Shown in pieces: positions 1-5,594 of a stretch of 9,223 bases of DNA. Source of the DNA: Planctomycetota bacterium. Its GTDB lineage: Bacteria > Planctomycetota > UBA1135 > GCA-002686595. Under the pieces are notes generated by a model, which was not told where the DNA came from, ran no database searches, and saw nothing but the letters and a program-made list of their open reading frames with translations. Numbering within the stretch: position 1 is the stretch's first letter; each line of letters begins with the position of its first letter. The DNA is taken from positions 1 to 9,223 of the forward strand of contig JAQBVH010000084.1 of the NCBI GenBank assembly GCA_027623615.1. Direction: 5' to 3'. Made by a program: the position numbers and the translations under genes.

Positions 1-1
1 C

Positions 2-691
2 TTCGGCCAGGCCTGGACCAGGGACAGCTGCGGGGCGTGCGACGTGTGCCTCGGCGAGCTCGACGTCCTCGAGAACGGCCAGGTGGTCGCCCAGAAGATC
101 CTCAGCTGTGTCGTGCGCTGCGACCAGCGCTACGGCGCGGGTCACGTGGCGGACGTCCTGCGCGGCGCCCAGACCCAGAAGCTGCGGGCCTGCGGTCACG
201 ACCAGCTCTCGACCTACGGCCTGCTCAAGGGACACACCACGCGCGAGATCCGCACCTGGATCGATCAGCTCGTGGCGGCCGAGCACCTGTCGGTGGCGAG
301 CGGCGACTACCCGACGCTGTTCCTGACCAAGACGGGTGTCGAGGTCATGCAGGGCGAGCGCGAGATCGAGCTCGTGCAGCCCAAGAAGGTCGCGGCGACC
401 CGCAAGCGCGCGGGCACCCTCGAGGCCGCCCGCGAAGAGGGCGCCCCGGAGCCGGACGCCGGCCTGTTCGAGGCCCTGCGCACCCTGCGCCGCAACATGG
501 CCCGCGAGCGCGGCGTGCCGCCGTACCTGCTCTTCAACGACCGCACCCTCGCGCTCATGGCCGGCTACAAGCCGCGCTCGACGCCCGAGTTCCTGGCGCT
601 CAAGGGCGTCGGCGAGCGCAAGGCGGCGGACCTGGGGCCGGCCTTCCTCGGGGCGGTCGCGGACTACCTGGCCGAGAACCCGGGATCCTGA
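2..691 (+). CDS. recQ: ATP-dependent DNA helicase RecQ, C-terminal part (5' end outside the window)
   Basis: The frame is open from the left edge, so only the last 229 residues are seen; the ATPase lobes lie upstream. RecQ is a 3'-5' DNA helicase acting in recombination and replication-fork repair. The visible part opens with the last cysteines of the RecQ zinc site (CGACDVCLGEL, about residues 10-20 of the fragment). The winged-helix RQC domain follows (about 30-125), with the family signature RYGAGHVADVLRGAQTQK and then GHDQLSTYG, close to E. coli RecQ (RFGMGYVVEVIRG, GHDKLKVYG). After a basic, alanine-rich linker comes an HRDC domain (about 153-225), with PPYLLFNDRTLALMA and LKGVGERKA, a DNA-binding fold that tunes substrate choice. 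The gene ends in TGA just before a palindromic terminator-like element. The family call is secure. The exact paralogue cannot be judged without the N-terminus. Confidence 0.93.
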   Translation, partial: FGQAWTRDSCGACDVCLGELDVLENGQVVAQKILSCVVRCDQRYGAGHVADVLRGAQTQKLRACGHDQLSTYGLLKGHTTREIRTWIDQLVAAEHLSVASGDYPTLFLTKTGVEVMQGEREIELVQPKKVAATRKRAGTLEAAREEGAPEPDAGLFEALRTLRRNMARERGVPPYLLFNDRTLALMAGYKPRSTPEFLALKGVGERKAADLGPAFLGAVADYLAENPGS

Positions 692-698
692 AGCTGTC

Positions 699-719
699 GG
701 GCTGCAGCCCGCGCGGGCT
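699..719. terminator. Overlapping GC palindromes, possible bidirectional terminator after recQ
   Basis: Eight bases after the recQ stop there are two overlapping perfect palindromes: GGGCTGCAGCCC (699-710) and AGCCCGCGCGGGCT (706-719). The middle AGCCC arm can pair with the GGGCT on either side, giving two mutually exclusive hairpins. The right arm reaches the stop codon of the converging minus-strand remnant, so the element sits exactly between two converging 3' ends. There is no T-rich tract, so a classical Rho-independent mechanism is uncertain. Confidence 0.4.
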
Positions 720-1045
720 CACGGCCCCTGGTCCAACGTCGCGGCCGTCTTCCGCGCCCGCCCCAGGTAACCCAGGTTGGTGGTGAGCCCGAAGACCAGC
801 ATCAGGTCCGGCGCGTCGTCGTTCAGACCGACGACGAAGCCCAGGTCGAAGACGTGGGCGCGGTCGGGGTTGTAGGTGACGCCCAGGCTCGCAAAGATAT
901 CGCTCCGCTGCCCCGGTATGACCAGGCCCGCCAGCTCCCCGAAGGCGCCGAAGCGGCCCAACATGGGCGTCGCCGCCGCGAGCGCCAGCTGGTGCCCGAC
1001 GTCGGTGCCTCCCGCGGGATCGCCCAGCACGTCGAAATGGAGCCT
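719..1045 (-). pseudogene. C-terminal remnant of an outer-membrane barrel-like protein (MetA-pathway/Phenol_MetA_deg type)
   Basis: Read on the minus strand, about 108 codons look like real protein. They contain alternating hydrophobic and polar beta-strand segments such as DVGHQLALAAATPML, GRFGAFGELAGLV, HVFDLGFVVGLNDDAPDL and MLVFGLTTNLGYL. The pattern, especially a strand ending in GLNDDAPD followed by a final short strand, resembles the C-terminal barrel strands of the 'putative MetA-pathway of phenol degradation' outer-membrane family, normally 250-300 residues long. The TGA stop is at 719-721. The frame stays protein-like back to about 1045 (LHFDVLGDP) and then abruptly stops making sense. 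No plausible start or signal peptide exists; a GTG at 1030 is internal to the similarity. I read this as a 5'-truncated relic. The family call is from memory of the strand pattern and is moderate; the coding character is clearer than the name. Confidence 0.5.
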
Positions 1046-1200
1046 GGCTGGGCTACACGTTCGAGGTCTTCGTGAACAACAAGTACAAGGGTCGCGTCCT
1101 CGTACTTCGCGTCAGCGACTCCGACTGTGTCGGCGAGATCCAGAGGACCTACGCAGGCCGCGCGATCGAGGCCGGTGACGTCGCAGCGACCCCAATCTGA
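1045..1200 (+). pseudogene. C-terminal remnant (about 51 codons) of a planctomycete-like protein with a terminal beta domain
   Basis: In the plus frame ending at TGA 1198-1200, the last codons read AWLGYTFEVFVNNKYKGRV..., then VLRVSDSDCVGEI and finally IEAGDVAATPI. The pattern 'G-Y-x-F-E-V-(F/Y)...Y-x-G-x-V...V...D-x-x-x-G-x-I...I-x-x-G-D-x-A-x-T' looks like a small all-beta C-terminal domain that I associate with coiled-coil, membrane-anchored hypothetical proteins of Planctomycetota. Third positions are strongly G/C, as in functional genes here. Upstream of about 1045 the frame loses similarity and meets a stop, and there is no start codon. The fragment therefore seems cut off from the rest of its gene at the same point where the minus-strand remnant is also cut. 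Its stop abuts the stop of the following minus-strand gene. Function unknown. Confidence 0.5.
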
Positions 1201-2067
1201 TCACGCTGGCGCCCCCTCCTCCGCCGCCTGGGCCCAGCGCTCCACCGCCTTCTCCAGCAGCGGCCTCACGCGCTCCTGATCCGCTTCGCTCCACGCCCAG
1301 CTCGATGCGTGCAGCGCGACGACCATGCCCATCGGGCCCATGCGGAAGGTCTTGAGTCCGAGGGTGCCGCTCTCCTCTTCCCAGGAGATCAACGTCTCGA
1401 TGTCCGTGGTCGCCAGCACCTCGCCCGTGAGCGTGCCCAGGTCCGTCGACTCGATCTTCACGGGCGCGCCGACCGGGCCGAGGTCCGCGCTCTCACCGAG
1501 CCAGGAGGCGAGGCCGGTCCCGGTCCGTTGGAAGGTCACGGTCCTCGCGAAGTCGATCGTCGCCGGGTGCGTGATCAGGAGGTCGAGCCTGGCCTGGCCC
1601 GCGAACCCTTCCAACGAGCGCTTCATCGTCGCGAGCGCCATCTGCCAGCCCGACACGACGCCCTGATACTCCTCGTCCCACTGCGCCCCATCCCGGAAGC
1701 CGTGGTTGACGAGGGTCACGCGCGTCACGCCGCCGCCCTCCGCGTGCAGGTCGATCTCGATGCGACCCGGCGGGCGGCCCGGCGCCTCGAAGCCGTAGAC
1801 GAGGCGCTCGTCCGGCACAGCCTCGTGGATCTGGTACGGCACCGCGTAGCCGAACGCGTCCCAGAACCAGGTCACGCTCGCGCCCGCCTCGGCGCGTCCC
1901 TCCGCACGGTCGACGAACCAGCGCGCGATGCCCCGCGGATCGGCCCAGGCCTCGTAGCAAGCATGGGCGTCTGCGTTTACCGTGATCTCTGCTTCAACCG
2001 CACGCAGCGGTCCGTCGTCACCCAAGGCGTCGGCGGCGGGGAGGAAGGGATCGTTGGGCTCGGTCAT
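1201..2067 (-). CDS. Two-domain SRPBCC (AHSA1/START-like) protein
   Basis: This 288-residue protein has two tandem helix-grip domains of the SRPBCC superfamily. The first (about 22-155) has the AHSA1-type layout: a leading strand AEITVNADAHACYEAWADP, the W50-F51 after 'GIAR', a strand GGGVTRVTLVNHGF, and a long closing helix with GWQMALATMKRSLEG. The second (about 160-282) begins LDLLITHPATIDFARTVTF and ends in another long helix, VRPLLEKAVERWAQ. Such folds bind hydrophobic ligands or act as small-molecule-response partners; no ligand can be named from sequence. I chose the ATG at 2067 rather than an in-frame start 45 bases upstream. It overlaps the stop of the upstream regulator in an ATGA arrangement and has GGAG eight bases before it (minus-strand sequence of 2076-2079). 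Pairs of an ArsR regulator with an SRPBCC protein are common in bacteria and are usually co-regulated. There is no signal peptide, so it is probably cytoplasmic. Confidence 0.82.
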   Translation of the reverse strand: MTEPNDPFLPAADALGDDGPLRAVEAEITVNADAHACYEAWADPRGIARWFVDRAEGRAEAGASVTWFWDAFGYAVPYQIHEAVPDERLVYGFEAPGRPPGRIEIDLHAEGGGVTRVTLVNHGFRDGAQWDEEYQGVVSGWQMALATMKRSLEGFAGQARLDLLITHPATIDFARTVTFQRTGTGLASWLGESADLGPVGAPVKIESTDLGTLTGEVLATTDIETLISWEEESGTLGLKTFRMGPMGMVVALHASSWAWSEADQERVRPLLEKAVERWAQAAEEGAPA

Positions 2068-2678
2068 GACTTGGGCTCCGTAGCTTCGGGGGGATTCGGG
2101 ATCGGCCAGCACCCGAGGAGCAAGCGGCAGGGTCGTCCCTCGCCGCCCTCGAAGGGGCTGGTGTGCTCGGCGACCACCCTGAGCAACGCTTGCTCCAGGT
2201 CGGTCGTGAAGGCTGCTCGTCGCTCGGGTGTCTCGAATCGGAACGCCGCGTCGAGGGAGAGGGTCGCGAGGTGTAGCCGCGCAGCGTCTGCCTCGAAGCG
2301 AGCCTGCGACAGCTCCCCCATCAGCCGGCTGGCCAGGGCGAGCAGCGTCGCGCTCGAAGCCTGGTCCTCGAACTCGCTCGCCTGCGGGGCGTTCGGACCC
2401 AGCAATTCCGGCGAGAGGACCCAGGCGCGGGCGGTCGCCTGGTAGCGCTGTTCGACCATTCCCCGGCGCTGCCGACGACCCGCCCGGCGCAGGAGCCCTG
2501 CGTCGTGCATGGCGCGCACGTGGTAGTTCACCCGCTGGCGTGTCAGGCCGAGACGGGAGGCGATTTCCGTGGCCGAGGAGGGCTCCTGGGCCTCCCGGAG
2601 CACGGGACCCCGGAGAGGATGGACCAGGGCAGCGAGCTGCTCGGGGAAGCGCAGGCAGGCCACGTCGGGGGTCTTCAT
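2064..2678 (-). CDS. ArsR-type winged-helix transcriptional regulator
   Basis: This 204-residue protein has an N-terminal winged helix-turn-helix: helix LAALVHPLRGPVLREAQ (about 15-31), the HTH core TEIASRLGLTRQRVNYHVRA (37-56), and a basic wing around RRAGRRQRRGMVEQRYQAT (64-82). 'Q-R-V-N-Y-H-V-R-A-M' is the recognition helix typical of ArsR-like HTH proteins. The C-terminal 120 residues are mainly helical and may serve for dimerisation or ligand sensing; no cysteine pair of the classical metal-sensing type is present (Cys8, Cys184 and Cys190 are scattered). Its TGA overlaps the start of the SRPBCC gene by four bases, implying translational coupling. Given the palindrome and TTGACA box directly upstream, it probably controls its own operon. 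The regulated signal is unknown. The HTH call is firm; subfamily placement is moderate. Confidence 0.85.
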   Translation of the reverse strand: MKTPDVACLRFPEQLAALVHPLRGPVLREAQEPSSATEIASRLGLTRQRVNYHVRAMHDAGLLRRAGRRQRRGMVEQRYQATARAWVLSPELLGPNAPQASEFEDQASSATLLALASRLMGELSQARFEADAARLHLATLSLDAAFRFETPERRAAFTTDLEQALLRVVAEHTSPFEGGEGRPCRLLLGCWPIPNPPEATEPKS

Positions 2679-2684
2679 GACATC

Positions 2685-2714
2685 CAGTCTTGTCTAGACA
2701 TGGTTTCTTGTCAA
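2685..2714 (-). promoter_or_regulatory. Candidate promoter and operator of the arsR-SRPBCC operon
   Basis: On the minus strand a perfect TTGACA (2714-2709) is followed after 17 bases by AAGACT (2691-2686), a poor -10 that matches three of six consensus bases. Between them, overlapping the -10, lies the perfect 10-bp palindrome TGTCTAGACA (2691-2700), a likely operator for a dimeric regulator. The sequence TCTTGTC also occurs twice as a direct repeat (2688-2694 and 2706-2712). If the promoter is used as drawn, transcription would start at or next to the ATG at 2678, giving a leaderless or nearly leaderless mRNA. The TTGACA and palindrome are seen directly; promoter activity is inferred. Confidence 0.4.
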
Positions 2715-2825
2715 TACGCCCCCCCTATCAAGGAAATCCCATTTGCCCTGTGCCGCAGCTGAGGCCTCCACCGAAGAAGTCCAAAGCCGGGCCCTGCCCC
2801 TTGAGTGCCTGGCCTGAGAACAGAA

Positions 2826-2877
2826 GCTTCGCCCCCGTGGGGACACGCCGAGGGGACCGGCGTATCGGGGGCGGAGC
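2826..2877 (+). promoter_or_regulatory. Nested long hairpin in the leader of the secreted-protein gene
   Basis: GCTTCGCCCCCG (2826-2837) can pair over all 12 positions, one of them G-T, with CGGGGGCGGAGC (2866-2877). Inside, ACGCCG (2845-2850) pairs with CGGCGT (2858-2863) around a seven-base loop. The bulge TGGGGAC (2838-2844) and the inner loop AGGGGAC (2851-2857) are almost identical. The structure ends 24 bases before the ATG at 2902 and lies in the gap between divergent genes, so it cannot terminate either neighbour. A role as a leader element for translation or mRNA stability is inference. Confidence 0.4.
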
Positions 2878-2901
2878 GTCCTCTCCACCTATCCCGAGCA
2901 C

Positions 2902-4005
2902 ATGCACAAGAGCACGCCCCGGAGCGCGACTGCGTTCCTACTTCTATCCCTCGGTCTCGGCGCCTACGCCTTTGGTGGTGAGCCCAGCGAGGGCCTCGAC
3001 CTCGAGGACGACGCCAAGGTTCATTGGCAGGACAAGTCCTTCGCACCGGGCGACTGGCCAGGGGGCATCCCCCACGACCGTCGTGCCGAGATCCTGCGCT
3101 GGTCGCCCCTGGCCAAGGACATGGGCTATCGCATGGACCTCACCGACGACGGGCGGGTGCTCGTCATGTCGTCCGCGCGCTTCAACCGCTCCGTGCGCCG
3201 TGAGGCGCGGCTGGTCGAGAAGACCGTGAGGTCCTTCGACGAGCTGATGGCGCCCCAGGCGGGCAGCCAGCAGCCCGGCGCGAAGGTCGGTCAGGTGCGC
3301 GACGAGCTGTGCGTCCTGCTGCGTCTGCACGACCGCGGCGACTACGAGAGCACCCTCGACTTCCTCGCTCGGTCGCGGCCGTACCTCGGCCCGTGGGCGG
3401 CCAGCCAACGCGCTCGGGACAGCTTCGACCTCCGACAGCCGAACTGCAGCGCGTGGATCGAGCGGGAGTCCGACCGCGCCAGCGAGAACCAGCTCGTGCA
3501 TCGCCTGTCGCGCTGCATGACCTACGGCCGCTACGGCCAGGCACCCGCCTGGCTCGACCGTGGCGTCGCGTGGCACATGGAGCTCGAGGTGGTCAAGTCG
3601 ATCCGAACCTTGCCGGGCGCGGAACAGGAACGGGGCTGGGAGCGCATGCTCAAGGACGTGTACGGCGATCGCGACGGACTCGTCCTCGACTGTGAGGACT
3701 TCGCCGCGCTGACCGCGAAGAGCCGCAACGAGGTTCAGGCGGGCATGGCCTGCGAGCTGGTCGGCTTCCTGGCCGAGTTCCACCCGGGCGCGATCGGCCC
3801 CGTGCTGCACGACTTGGGCCAGTACGACCGGAATCACGGTCAGGTCGTCCTCGAAGATGGACGCGCCGAAGCGGTGCCTGGATACGAGATTCCACTGACG
3901 GTTCAGGCCCACGTCCTGCACCGGCACGTGGACGGCGATGTGTTCGCCGACTGCACCGCGTACTTCCAGGAAGGGTCCCAGTTCCGCATGCCGCGCGCCA
4001 AGTAG
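2902..4005 (+). CDS. Secreted protein resembling a gluzincin (peptidase MA-like) without zinc ligands; function unknown
   Basis: This 367-residue protein starts with a signal peptide (basic MHKSTPRS, hydrophobic AFLLLSLGLGAYA, likely cleavage near residue 23), so it is exported. The middle and C-terminal parts recall peptidase MA-like metalloproteases: a helix carrying NQLVH (196-200) where HExxH would be expected, then PAWLDRG (215-221) where P-x-W-L-x-E-G would supply the third ligand. A helical region with LVGFLAEFHPGAIGPVLHDL (286-305) follows, like the helix bundle after the active site in that family. The first His, the catalytic Glu and the third-ligand Glu are all replaced (N, Q, R), so zinc catalysis is not expected. 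Six cysteines (137, 182, 205, 264, 284, 351) could form disulfides outside the cytoplasm. No clear Shine-Dalgarno precedes the ATG. The gene is divergent from the arsR operon. The protease relationship is tentative; export is well supported. Confidence 0.65.
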   Translation: MHKSTPRSATAFLLLSLGLGAYAFGGEPSEGLDLEDDAKVHWQDKSFAPGDWPGGIPHDRRAEILRWSPLAKDMGYRMDLTDDGRVLVMSSARFNRSVRREARLVEKTVRSFDELMAPQAGSQQPGAKVGQVRDELCVLLRLHDRGDYESTLDFLARSRPYLGPWAASQRARDSFDLRQPNCSAWIERESDRASENQLVHRLSRCMTYGRYGQAPAWLDRGVAWHMELEVVKSIRTLPGAEQERGWERMLKDVYGDRDGLVLDCEDFAALTAKSRNEVQAGMACELVGFLAEFHPGAIGPVLHDLGQYDRNHGQVVLEDGRAEAVPGYEIPLTVQAHVLHRHVDGDVFADCTAYFQEGSQFRMPRAK

Positions 4006-4021
4006 ATACATGCTTCGATCA

Positions 4022-4042
4022 GGGACCCCGAGGCCGGGTCCT
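4022..4042 (+). terminator. Weak hairpin terminator candidate after the secreted-protein gene
   Basis: GGACCC (4023-4028) and GGGTCC (4036-4041) form a six-pair stem with a seven-base loop, extended by a G-T pair at 4022/4042, 17 bases after the TAG stop. No T tract follows, so termination efficiency is doubtful. Confidence 0.3.
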
Positions 4043-4107
4043 CCATCGAGAATCAGAAGCACCGGTCGCCTTTCAGAGTGGGTCGAGGGCACTCCGAAGT
4101 GGACGCA

Positions 4108-4160
4108 GCGAGACCATCTCGCACGAATCACCCGTCCCCTTGTCTCGGGTCGCCCCCGAG
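4108..4160 (+). promoter_or_regulatory. Two small hairpins in the region upstream of flagellin
   Basis: GCGAGA-CCA-TCTCGC (4108-4122) and CTCGGG-TCGCC-CCCGAG (4144-4160) each make a perfect six-pair stem. The second ends 24 bases before the flagellin ATG. I found no convincing sigma-28 or sigma-54 promoter in 4006-4184, so the transcription start, and whether these hairpins are in the mRNA, are unknown. They could shape the leader or insulate the gene from upstream reading. Confidence 0.25.
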
Positions 4161-4184
4161 CCCCCCCTTGAAAGCCTCCCCCTG

Positions 4185-5033
4185 ATGGGTCTGCGCGTGA
4201 ACACGAACGTGTTCTCGCTCACGGCCCAGCGCAACCTGGACACCGTGAGCAGAAGCCTCGCCGATCATGCGGCGCGGCTCAGCAGCGGTCTGCGTATTGC
4301 GGGAGCTGCAGATGATGCCGCGGGGCTCGGCATCAGTGAGAAGCTGCGCGTGATGGTCAGCTCGCAAGCGGTCGCCGCGCGCAACATTCAGGATGGGGGC
4401 AGCCTGGTGCAAACCGCGGATGGCACGCTCTCCGAGGTGTCGAACATGATGGTCCGCATCCGCGAGCTCGCGGTGCGAGCCAAGAACGGCACTCTCACGG
4501 ATGAGGATCGCGTCCTGATGACCTTCGAGTACGACGCGATCGTGGCCGAGATGTCTCACCTGATCGAGGACACGCAGTTCAACGGCATCAGCCTGTTCTC
4601 CGAGACCCAGACCATCGGGATCCAGGCTGGGACGGGCACCGATGCCGCGGACAAGATCGGGATCGACCTCGAGGACCTGAGCTGGAGGCCGACCGTGCTG
4701 GGCATCTTCGACCTCGACAACTCGGTGATGCTGAACTTCGTCCACGACACGATCGACACTTTTCAGGGTGAGGTCAACCGTGTACGCAGTCAGCTCGGTG
4801 CGAGCCAGAACCGACTGTCGAGCGCCCTGTCGACGGCCCTGAGCGCGCGCGAGAACCTGACCTCCGCCGAGAGCCGCATCCGCGACGTGGACGTGGCCCA
4901 CGAGACGGCGCTCCTGTTCAAGGACCAGATCCTCCAGCAGGCGGCCGTGTCGGTGCTCAGCCAGGCCAACCTGCAGCCGGACCTCGCCCTGCTGCTGCTC
5001 GGGAGCTCAACCGGGCCCGAACCCGCCTTGTAG
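4185..5033 (+). CDS. fliC: Flagellin, short D0/D1-only type
   Basis: This 282-residue protein is a flagellar filament subunit exported by the flagellar type III system. The N-terminal D0/D1 region has VNTNVFSLTAQRNLD (5-19), RLSSGLRIAGAADDAAGLGI (31-50) and the D1 signature VRIRELAVRAKNGTLTDEDR (90-109). The C-terminal D1/D0 helices carry ENLTSAESRIRDVDVAHET (223-241) and QILQQAAVSVLSQANLQPD (248-266), matching the canonical 'ENLTAARSRIRD...QILQQA...QANQ' pattern. The central part (about 138-185) is too short for D2/D3 outer domains, so the filament surface would be minimal. A nine-residue tail SSTGPEPAL follows the usual C-terminal LLG. I took the ATG at 4185 because the protein then begins, as flagellins do, just before VNTN; the frame is open 15 codons further upstream, but that stretch is not flagellin-like. 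No strong Shine-Dalgarno is visible. It stands alone here, without other flagellar genes, and could be one of several paralogues. Confidence 0.93.
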   Translation: MGLRVNTNVFSLTAQRNLDTVSRSLADHAARLSSGLRIAGAADDAAGLGISEKLRVMVSSQAVAARNIQDGGSLVQTADGTLSEVSNMMVRIRELAVRAKNGTLTDEDRVLMTFEYDAIVAEMSHLIEDTQFNGISLFSETQTIGIQAGTGTDAADKIGIDLEDLSWRPTVLGIFDLDNSVMLNFVHDTIDTFQGEVNRVRSQLGASQNRLSSALSTALSARENLTSAESRIRDVDVAHETALLFKDQILQQAAVSVLSQANLQPDLALLLLGSSTGPEPAL

Positions 5034-5055
5034 CCGACCCCGGGATCGCGACAAT
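5028..5055 (+). promoter_or_regulatory. Weak promoter candidate for the hcr operon, overlapping the flagellin stop
   Basis: TTGTAG (5028-5033) and GACAAT (5050-5055) are 16 bases apart; they match three and four of six consensus positions. The -35 box contains the flagellin stop codon TAG. Only 30 bases separate flagellin from the next ATG, so read-through from upstream is equally possible. Confidence 0.2.
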
Positions 5056-5063
5056 AGGGCGCG

Positions 5064-5594
5064 ATGCGCGCCACCACCTTGAACGTCAACGGGGACGACC
5101 TCGACGTCGCTGCCCCAGCCCACTGGACCCTGCTCGAGGTCCTGCGCTACCGCCTCGGCTTGACCGGCTCGAAGCAGGGCTGCGACAAGGGCGACTGCGG
5201 AGCCTGTACGGTGCTCATGGACGGCAAGCCGGTGCTCGCCTGCCTCGTGCTCGCCGCCAGAGCAGGGGGCGCACGCATCCAGACGATCGAGGGCTTGCGT
5301 CCTGCTCACCACGCTGCCGGCGGGAACGGCGCGGACCCGGTCCAGGACGCCTTCGACCGCTGCGGCGCGCTGCAGTGCGGCTTCTGCCAGCCGGGCATGA
5401 TGCTGTCGGCACGCGCGCTGTTGAACGACAACCCGAGCGCGGGCCTGCCGGAGATCCAGGAGGCCCTGTCCGGCAACCTCTGCCGCTGCACGGGCTACAC
5501 CCAGATCCTGCAGGCCGTGCAGACGGCGCTGGCAGAGACGACCGGCGGCGAGGCTCCCGTGCCGTGCTGGGCCAACCAGAAGGACGACGACTGA
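5064..5594 (+). CDS. hcrC: 4-hydroxybenzoyl-CoA reductase-like gamma subunit (2Fe-2S)
   Basis: This 176-residue protein is the two-cluster iron-sulfur subunit of a xanthine dehydrogenase-family molybdenum hydroxylase. It passes electrons between the flavin subunit and the molybdenum subunit. The N-terminal plant-ferredoxin-like domain binds one 2Fe-2S cluster through C40, C45, C48 and C60 (CDKGDCGACTVLMDGKPVLAC). The C-terminal helical domain binds the second through C105, C108, C140 and C142 (QCGFCQPGM and NLCRCTGY). Q104, just before C105, corresponds to the residue that usually contacts the molybdopterin cofactor. Length is near the 155-170 typical of the family, with a short hydrophilic tail that includes an extra C168. 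The ATG at 5064 has only a weak AGGG four bases upstream. Its TGA overlaps the next ATG (TGATG). The family is certain; substrate assignment rests on the FAD subunit encoded two genes on. Confidence 0.9.
   Translation: MRATTLNVNGDDLDVAAPAHWTLLEVLRYRLGLTGSKQGCDKGDCGACTVLMDGKPVLACLVLAARAGGARIQTIEGLRPAHHAAGGNGADPVQDAFDRCGALQCGFCQPGMMLSARALLNDNPSAGLPEIQEALSGNLCRCTGYTQILQAVQTALAETTGGEAPVPCWANQKDDD

Noticed and set aside
37..786. A 249-codon plus-strand frame over the recQ end
   Set aside because: It is arginine- and proline-rich with no family resemblance, and it overlaps the clear RQC and HRDC domains in another frame.
1309..2445. A 378-codon plus-strand frame opposite the SRPBCC and arsR genes
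   Set aside because: It is the antisense shadow of two recognisable genes and has low-complexity Arg/Ala/His composition.
2944..4131. A 395-codon minus-strand frame opposite the secreted protein
   Set aside because: Antisense shadow; it lacks domain features, and the plus frame has a convincing signal peptide and protein-like composition.
4140..4184. A TTG start adding 15 residues to flagellin
   Set aside because: The extra residues are proline-rich and unlike any flagellin N-terminus, which must begin near the VNTN motif.
4006..4184. A sigma-54 or sigma-28 promoter for flagellin
   Set aside because: GGGCAC at 4087-4092 hints at a -24 box, but no GC-type -12 element follows at the right distance, and no sigma-28-like pair was found.
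5375..5593. An upstream extension of hcrA by 73 codons
   Set aside because: These codons overlap hcrC in another frame and give an Arg/Pro/Gly-rich stretch; the ATG at 5594 has a good Shine-Dalgarno and the TGATG overlap.
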